DNA of 31,381 nucleotides from positions 1 to 31,381 of the forward strand of contig CAZRXY010000113.1 in assembly GCA_964604155.1 (NCBI GenBank), read 5' to 3'. The translations under genes were made by a program, and so were the position numbers. Every line of letters starts with the position of its first letter. The first letter of the stretch is position 1. Source of the DNA: Stygibacter sp964604155. Its GTDB lineage: Bacteria; Cloacimonadota; Cloacimonadia; Cloacimonadales; TCS61. Positions 26,797-31,381 of this stretch are shown in pieces. The notes beneath the pieces were generated by a model that saw only the letters and a list, made by a program, of their open reading frames with translations, was not told the origin of the DNA and did not search any database.

Positions 26797-26826
26797 TTGA
26801 ATTACTATTTGTACGGCTATTATAAT
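26797..26826 (+). promoter_or_regulatory. Consensus-like sigma-70 type promoter
   Basis: TTGAAT (26797-26802), an 18-bp spacer, and a perfect TATAAT (26821-26826). The next gene starts 275 bp downstream and has its own candidate promoter. This one may drive a small RNA or a long leader containing the hairpin at 26909-26940. Confidence 0.55.
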
Positions 26827-26908
26827 ATAACTAATAATAATAGCAATAGATTATCTAGGGTAAAGATCATAAAACTTTTTTTTGAAATTTTAGGTAATTT
26901 CTTGCTGC

Positions 26909-26940
26909 CCCCCTTCCAGCTACTAACAGCTGGAGAGGGG
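26909..26940. repeat. Inverted repeat / RNA hairpin downstream of the 26797 promoter
   Basis: The left arm (26909-26921) and right arm (26928-26940) pair over 13 positions with two mismatches around a 6-nt loop; the inner AGCTGGA/TCCAGCT pairing is perfect. G-rich and C-rich ends make it stable. No T run follows. Confidence 0.6.
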
Positions 26941-27032
26941 AGGCTAAATCCACGGATTTCACCCTTCCAGGATGATTTTGATTCATGCACCGTAAAAATT
27001 TTCGAGGCTATACCATAAATTGGCGAGATTTC

Positions 27033-27061
27033 TTGACATTGTGCAAGTGAATATCCATAAA
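27033..27061 (+). promoter_or_regulatory. Candidate promoter for the 27101 gene
   Basis: A perfect TTGACA (27033-27038), a 17-bp spacer and CATAAA (27056-27061, 4 of 6). The ribosome-binding site GGAG is at 27091-27094. Confidence 0.5.
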
Positions 27062-27100
27062 GGCATCCAAGAGAAATAGATCGAATATTTGGAGTTAGAT

Positions 27101-28639
27101 ATGAGAAATTATATTGTATTTTTCGTTTTTTTCCTGGTTATTTTACCGCTTTTTGGGGTACACGATTTCACGATCAATGGAGAAACGCAACTTTTAGTAG
27201 CCATTTCGGACAGCCTGCACTTGGAATTTGAGTTTGAGAGCGTTGGCAATTCTGCAGATTTTGAGCTTGCTATCATTGTATTAGGGCAGGAGATACCTTT
27301 TTTCTCGGGTAACTATCTGCTTTTTCAGGATGGGGGCATGCTGGATTCCACCGGTCTCGATGGCACATTTGCTGGGGGGTTGAATAATTTTATCCAGTTG
27401 CCGGATGGCGCCACTTTGCGGATAACACTTACAGATGAAGATGTATCTGATACGGTGGAGCTGCAATTTGTGCAATTGGATACAGATTTCAGCATTTCGG
27501 GTAATATCTTACAGGAAAGTGGCTGGATGGATTTGCCTGTAATGGGTGCACTGGTGTGGACAATCTATAATGGCAGTGCAGAATATCTGGCAGAATTATT
27601 CGAGAATTTTGATCTGGAGACATTTTTGGAATTCATCTCATCAGACCATTATATACTCAGTGATATCACGGGGTTTCTGGGGAATTACCAGATTTATATA
27701 CCTCAGGATATTCCTGATGTGCCCTGTACGGCAGGCGTGTATAGTGCCATTGATCTCAATGGAGAATTTATAGCTCCCGATCCTCAGGAAATCACCGTTA
27801 ATGGCCACGTGAGTGGGATTAATTTTCTTTATCTATATCCCGATGGTGAATTTTATGGAGTGGTTTTCAATAGTGAAGGCGAGCCTGTTTCAGATGCTGC
27901 CTTTATAATACAGAACCCCAATTCTGTTATCCCCTGGCTGGTAACTCTCGATGAGATGGGAAATTTTTCTGTAGCTATGGCGAATGGCACCTATACTTTT
28001 ACCATTGCAGCTCTGGGCTATCAAATTTACAGTGATACCTTTACTATCGATAATAACGATGTTTATATGGAGATTGAGCTGGAGGATCTGATTCAAGAGC
28101 CAGATGCACAATTCTATGGATATGTGCTTGATGAACAAAATGAGCCGATAATCAATGCCGAGATCATGATCATCCCCATCTCACCCTCAGGTGAGCCACA
28201 ATTTCTCTATACCATGGCAGATGGCAGCTTTGGCACAGCACTGTATAATGGCACCTACAGTTATATGGTCAGCCATGCCTGGTTTATCGGTATAACGGGT
28301 GAATTTGAAATTGCCGACGAAGACATTTTTATGGAGATTATCATGCTGCCTGTTAATGAAACCGATAATAACTGCCTGGCACTCTCCAAGCTGAGAGCTT
28401 ATCCCAATCCTTTCAATCCTGAAACTTTGATAAGCTTTTATTTACCACAGGATGCACGGGTACTCCTAGAGGTTTACAATGTAAGAGGACAATTAATAGA
28501 CACGATCTTAAAAGGCAATCTCGCAGCAGGAAACCACAATCTCCAATGGAAACCTCTGCATATCAGCAGCGGAACCTATTTCCTTTGCCTGCAAACAGGT
28601 GAAAATGTAAGACAGAAAAAAATTATCCTTTTGAAATAG
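27101..28639 (+). CDS. Secreted protein with carboxypeptidase-regulatory-like repeats and C-terminal sorting domain
   Basis: 512 aa from the ATG at 27101, chosen because GGAG lies 6 bp upstream; an in-frame TTG at 27089 is less likely. A signal peptide covers ~1-20 (hydrophobic Phe/Val/Leu, ending near FGVHD). Two similar beta-sandwich repeats (~250-330 and ~345-415), each with FYG-V-hhx-x-EP start and an F--A--NGTY motif, resemble CarboxypepD_reg domains. The last 82 residues start with AYPNPFNPET and end RQKKIILLK, matching the sorting-like domains of the other exported proteins here. No catalytic motif was seen; a surface-adhesive or scaffold role is plausible. Its 3' end overlaps glpK (opposite strand) by 17 bp. 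Confidence 0.85.
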   Translation: MRNYIVFFVFFLVILPLFGVHDFTINGETQLLVAISDSLHLEFEFESVGNSADFELAIIVLGQEIPFFSGNYLLFQDGGMLDSTGLDGTFAGGLNNFIQLPDGATLRITLTDEDVSDTVELQFVQLDTDFSISGNILQESGWMDLPVMGALVWTIYNGSAEYLAELFENFDLETFLEFISSDHYILSDITGFLGNYQIYIPQDIPDVPCTAGVYSAIDLNGEFIAPDPQEITVNGHVSGINFLYLYPDGEFYGVVFNSEGEPVSDAAFIIQNPNSVIPWLVTLDEMGNFSVAMANGTYTFTIAALGYQIYSDTFTIDNNDVYMEIELEDLIQEPDAQFYGYVLDEQNEPIINAEIMIIPISPSGEPQFLYTMADGSFGTALYNGTYSYMVSHAWFIGITGEFEIADEDIFMEIIMLPVNETDNNCLALSKLRAYPNPFNPETLISFYLPQDARVLLEVYNVRGQLIDTILKGNLAAGNHNLQWKPLHISSGTYFLCLQTGENVRQKKIILLK

Positions 28640-30125
28640 AACTGCTTTGATCAGCAGAATTGGGTCTTGCCTTTTTCACGGCATTTTCCCAGCCTTCGCA
28701 GAACCGGATACGATTGTTCACAGATATTATGGGCTCAAAGGCAATCGGTTTATCCCGCCCACCTGTTATTTCACCAAGATTAAGAGCTTTAGCCGCAAGC
28801 ATGGCAGCGCCCAGTGCCGTAACTTCCACTTGCTGCGGTCTTTGCACCTGGCAACCCAGAATGTCGGATTGAAACTGCATCAAAAAATTATTTGCAGATG
28901 CACCCCCATCTACGTGCAATTCCTTTAGTGCCAGATTAGCATCACGCTCCATACTCACCAAAATATCCCGCGTTTGATATGCCATAGCTTCAAGAGCCGC
29001 TCTTACTATATGTGCCTTCCCGCTGACTCCAGTTAATCCACAGATAATCCCTCTCGCCTGCGTATCCCAGTAGGGAGCACCCAACCCCGTGAATGCCGGG
29101 ACAAAATACACTCCACCGTTATCATTGATGCTTTGGGCAATCATTTCGGTTTCTGCTGCACTTTGCACAAGGTGCAATTCATCCCGCAACCATTTAACCA
29201 CTGCTCCCCCCATAAAAACGCTGCCTTCCAGAGCATAAGTGACTTCTCCGTCAATTTCCCAGGCAATAGTGGTCAGTAAATTAGTTTTGCTTTCCACTTT
29301 GTGTTTACCTGTATTCATCAGCAGGAAGCAGCCGGTGCCATAAGTGTTTTTTGCCATCCCGGGCAGGAGGCACTTATGTCCAAACAAGGCAGCCTGTTGA
29401 TCACCGGCGATGCCACAGATTTTTACCTTTTTGCCCAGGATATCTGCTGCAATTTCACCAAATATTCCACTCGAAGACCGCACCTCCGGCAGCATAACAT
29501 GCGGTATATCAAAGTAATTAAGGATATTGTCATCCCACCTGAGCTCATTTATATTATAGAGCAGGGTTCGGGAGGCATTACTGTGATCGGTAATATGCAG
29601 GTCTCCCTTGGTGAGATTCCAGATCAGCCAGCTATCTATAGTGCCAAAATATAGTTCGCCTTTTTCGGCACGGCTGCGGGCTCGCGGCACATTATCTAAG
29701 ATCCAGGCAAGTTTGGTTGCAGAAAAATAGGGGTTTATAACCAGCCCGGTAGCGGGTTTTATATAGTCTGCCAGAATACTGCTTTTTATTTGGTCGCACA
29801 TCCGGGCAGTTCTGCTATCCTGCCAGCTTATGGCATTGTAGACAGGTTTTCCGGATTTATCCCAGACTACGGTGGTTTCACGCTGATTTGTTATTCCTAT
29901 GCCAGCAATCTCTCCCGCTTTGATTCCTGTGCGGTTAAGCAGCTTTTGCATCACGTTTTGCTGGCTTATCCAGATTTCTGCGGCATCCTGCTCTACCCAG
30001 CCCTCATAAGGGAAAATACTGGCAACCTCCTCTTGCTCAATATCAATAACCTTTAGCTCTGTATTAAATAGTATTGCCCGTGAACTGGAAGTCCCCTGAT
30101 CCAAAGCCAGAACATATTTTTTCAT
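28623..30125 (-). CDS. glpK: Glycerol kinase
   Basis: FGGY-family kinase: glycerol + ATP to sn-glycerol-3-phosphate, cytosolic. From the ATG at 30125 the protein is 500 aa, the family norm; an ATG at 30164 adds 13 atypical residues. The phosphate-binding DQGTSSSRA lies at 9-17. GITNQRETTVVWD, ISWQDSRT, the GTIDSWLIWNLT region, GAPYWDTQARG and VDGGASANNFLMQFQ are all GlpK hallmarks. It starts 7 bp after the stop of the alpha/beta-hydrolase gene, so the two form an operon. No aquaporin-type facilitator (glpF) is adjacent. Its product can be used by GpsA encoded at 9070-10041. Confidence 0.97.
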   Translation of the reverse strand: MKKYVLALDQGTSSSRAILFNTELKVIDIEQEEVASIFPYEGWVEQDAAEIWISQQNVMQKLLNRTGIKAGEIAGIGITNQRETTVVWDKSGKPVYNAISWQDSRTARMCDQIKSSILADYIKPATGLVINPYFSATKLAWILDNVPRARSRAEKGELYFGTIDSWLIWNLTKGDLHITDHSNASRTLLYNINELRWDDNILNYFDIPHVMLPEVRSSSGIFGEIAADILGKKVKICGIAGDQQAALFGHKCLLPGMAKNTYGTGCFLLMNTGKHKVESKTNLLTTIAWEIDGEVTYALEGSVFMGGAVVKWLRDELHLVQSAAETEMIAQSINDNGGVYFVPAFTGLGAPYWDTQARGIICGLTGVSGKAHIVRAALEAMAYQTRDILVSMERDANLALKELHVDGGASANNFLMQFQSDILGCQVQRPQQVEVTALGAAMLAAKALNLGEITGGRDKPIAFEPIISVNNRIRFCEGWENAVKKARPNSADQSSSISKG

Positions 30126-30132
30126 AGGACTA

Positions 30133-31062
30133 TTACGATTTATTGAATTCTCTGACCTTTTCATTCAACCAGGTAACCATATCGTTAAATACCATTTCAC
30201 GGTTAAGCTCTAATTTAAGATCATGCCGGAATTCGGGATAAAAAATAGCTTCGAGATCAAAAAAACCGCACCTTTCATACTCATCGATGAGTTTCCAGAT
30301 ACCTTTGGCATTGGCATTTGCCGCATCCCGCTCACCGGTAATAAATAAAAATGCCAGGTTGTGTGGTATCTTATGGAGATTATCTTTGCCTCTGAGCAAT
30401 TGCATCCCGCTTATGAGATCAAGAAAGAAACCTGCTGTAAATGTACCTCCACAATATTCATCAGCTATGTAGGCTGCCACTTTTTCTTTATCTCTGCTCA
30501 GCCAGTCATACGGTGTTTTTGTTTGCTTAAATTTTCGATTATAATTGCCAAAGGTAAGATCACACAATCTCTGGCTCCGAGAGCGACCCCCATTCTGATG
30601 AATTTCACGCTCAGCAATCTTTCTGCCAATAGCAAGTAGTAAAGCGGATTGAACCGGAGTGCCACTCAATAGCACTCCATCTATCTCCTCTCCCCAATGC
30701 CGAATATAATGCTGCGTGAGCAATGAGCCCATGCTGTGTCCATAGATAAATAAAGGCATCAATTGCTGCTCACTCCTGATCATACTGCTTATAATGTGAA
30801 TATCCTCTAATAGCAATTGCCAGCCCATTTCATCTGCTATATAACCATAATCCCGCCTGCTGCCTGCCGTTTTGCCATGTCCACGCTGGTCATGACAATA
30901 AACCTTATAACCGTGCTGAGATAGAAATACTGCAATTTCTGCATAACTGCCGGAATGCTCTGCCATGCCATGCACTATTTGCACAACAGCTTTTGTCTTC
31001 ACTTCAGGCTCCCATACCTGATAGTAAAGGGTCTTCCCATCAATAGAATCTAAATTTTTCAT
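30133..31062 (-). CDS. Alpha/beta hydrolase, monoacylglycerol lipase / lysophospholipase-like
   Basis: 309 aa from the ATG at 31062 (GAGGG 8 bp upstream); in-frame starts at 31086 and 31110 would add unlikely residues. The fold is of the Hydrolase_4 / monoglyceride-lipase group. The oxyanion motif is IVHGMAEH (29-36), DQRGHGKT lies at 58-65, and the nucleophile elbow is GHSMGS with S110. The acid is D246 (TGERDAAN) and the His is H280 (EFRHDL), so the triad is complete. There is no signal peptide, so it is likely cytoplasmic. Its coupling to glycerol kinase suggests it releases glycerol from monoacylglycerol or lysophospholipid for GlpK. Substrate is inferred from context. Confidence 0.9.
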   Translation of the reverse strand: MKNLDSIDGKTLYYQVWEPEVKTKAVVQIVHGMAEHSGSYAEIAVFLSQHGYKVYCHDQRGHGKTAGSRRDYGYIADEMGWQLLLEDIHIISSMIRSEQQLMPLFIYGHSMGSLLTQHYIRHWGEEIDGVLLSGTPVQSALLLAIGRKIAEREIHQNGGRSRSQRLCDLTFGNYNRKFKQTKTPYDWLSRDKEKVAAYIADEYCGGTFTAGFFLDLISGMQLLRGKDNLHKIPHNLAFLFITGERDAANANAKGIWKLIDEYERCGFFDLEAIFYPEFRHDLKLELNREMVFNDMVTWLNEKVREFNKS

Positions 31063-31181
31063 AGAACAATCCCTCACTGAACTCATCTTCCTGGAATATA
31101 TCTCACCCACGTCAAGAAAAATTATTCTCAGCTAAAAAAACTCATGTGCGACTTTTTAAGATTTCCCAGATAATCTACTGT

Positions 31182-31199
31182 CATGTCATGCTTGACATG
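31182..31199. repeat. Inverted repeat overlapping a promoter
   Basis: CATGTCA (31182-31188) and TGACATG (31193-31199) are perfect complements around a 4-nt loop and cover the -35 box of the promoter below. It could be an operator or part of an insertion-sequence end. Confidence 0.5.
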
Positions 31200-31219
31200 T
31201 CGTAAGGATAATTTATGAT
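31192..31219 (+). promoter_or_regulatory. Promoter upstream of transposase remnant
   Basis: TTGACA (31192-31197), a 16-bp spacer and TATGAT (31214-31219, 5 of 6), followed by GAGGTG (31236-31241) as ribosome-binding site for the ATG at 31245. Confidence 0.6.
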
Positions 31220-31244
31220 CGTCTCATAATCAAGTGAGGTGATT

Positions 31245-31340
31245 ATGATAAAGTATAAAGTTACATTAACAGAAGAAAAAAGAAAAGAGCTTAATACTAT
31301 AGTTAATAAGGAAACACATCCCGCCACTTTGAAATGGTGA
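31245..31340 (+). pseudogene. IS630-type transposase, N-terminal remnant
   Basis: A 31-codon open frame, MIKYKVTLTEEKRKEL then NTIVNKETHPAT, stopping at TGA (31338-31340). The start closely resembles the N-terminus of IS630-family transposases and their helix-turn-helix partner (KVTLTxEER-EL---NKG--SA-K). In intact copies the frame continues with a KVRRA-like helix, whereas here it turns into LKW-stop. The rest of the window after it is 41 bp with no further match. It has its own promoter and ribosome-binding site, as an insertion-sequence gene would. The recall of family sequence is from memory, so the assignment is probable, not certain. Confidence 0.6.
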
Positions 31341-31381
31341 CGACTAATTGTTTACTTGATCATTATTTCCACTTTTTGAAT

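Larger units (their letters stand above)
26416..27100. other. 685-bp gene-free, structured intergenic region
   Basis: No convincing gene. It contains three inverted repeats (26466-26495, 26564-26603, 26909-26940), a consensus-like promoter (26797-26826) and a second promoter near the next gene (27033-27061). The short frames in it lack homology, ribosome-binding sites and coding-like composition. Confidence 0.7.

Noticed and set aside
26797..27018. 73-codon plus-strand frame with a TTG start
   Set aside because: It begins on the -35 box of a strong promoter, would place TATAAT inside the coding sequence, and shows no family similarity.

Overview
The window looks like a chromosomal segment of a Gram-negative-type bacterium outside the well-studied phyla, most likely Candidatus Cloacimonadota or a relative. 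This is an inference from three secreted proteins whose C-termini resemble type IX-style sorting domains (two carry a YPNPFNPET motif, and all end in a similar hydrophobic run plus Lys), a gingipain-like C25 protein, and pbpC. I ran no database search.

Layout. 1-160: 8-bp tandem repeat. 240-3332 (-): large secreted protein, divergent from penicillin-binding protein 1C (3514-5820, +). 6009-8841 (+): AT-rich restriction-modification cassette with a beta-class methyltransferase, a probable restriction nuclease in two overlapping frames, and a Dam-like adenine methyltransferase. 8973-9049: tRNA-Val(GAC), followed by gpsA, a small hypothetical gene, a terminator, ndk and ackA. 12256-19412 (-): a secreted hypothetical gene, tatD, and a 1598-residue C25-peptidase-like protein lacking the usual catalytic His. 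19497-19784 (+): small acidic protein whose 3' end overlaps a convergent transporter gene. 19730-24824 (-): probable operon pepD, a HATPase/acetyltransferase-like/AlbA_2 fusion, a sirtuin, and a DMT transporter. 24980-26415 (+): fetA-fetB-like ABC pair. 26416-27100: gene-free, structured intergenic region with a consensus-like promoter and several hairpins. 27101-28639 (+): another secreted sorting-domain protein. 28623-31062 (-): alpha/beta hydrolase followed by glycerol kinase. 31245-31340: remnant of an IS630-type transposase.

How the genes work together. GpsA, GlpK and the lipase-like hydrolase share the glycerol / glycerol-3-phosphate node. AckA and Ndk serve phosphoryl transfer and ATP economy. 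The secreted proteins and PbpC are cell-envelope functions.

Most notable items: the restriction cassette with its split nuclease and two methyltransferases of different classes, the three-domain signalling fusion, the C25 homologue with Phe at the His position, the structured 685-bp intergenic region, and the convergent gene pair in which one GAT-rich stretch encodes an acidic tail on one strand and a serine-rich tail on the other.
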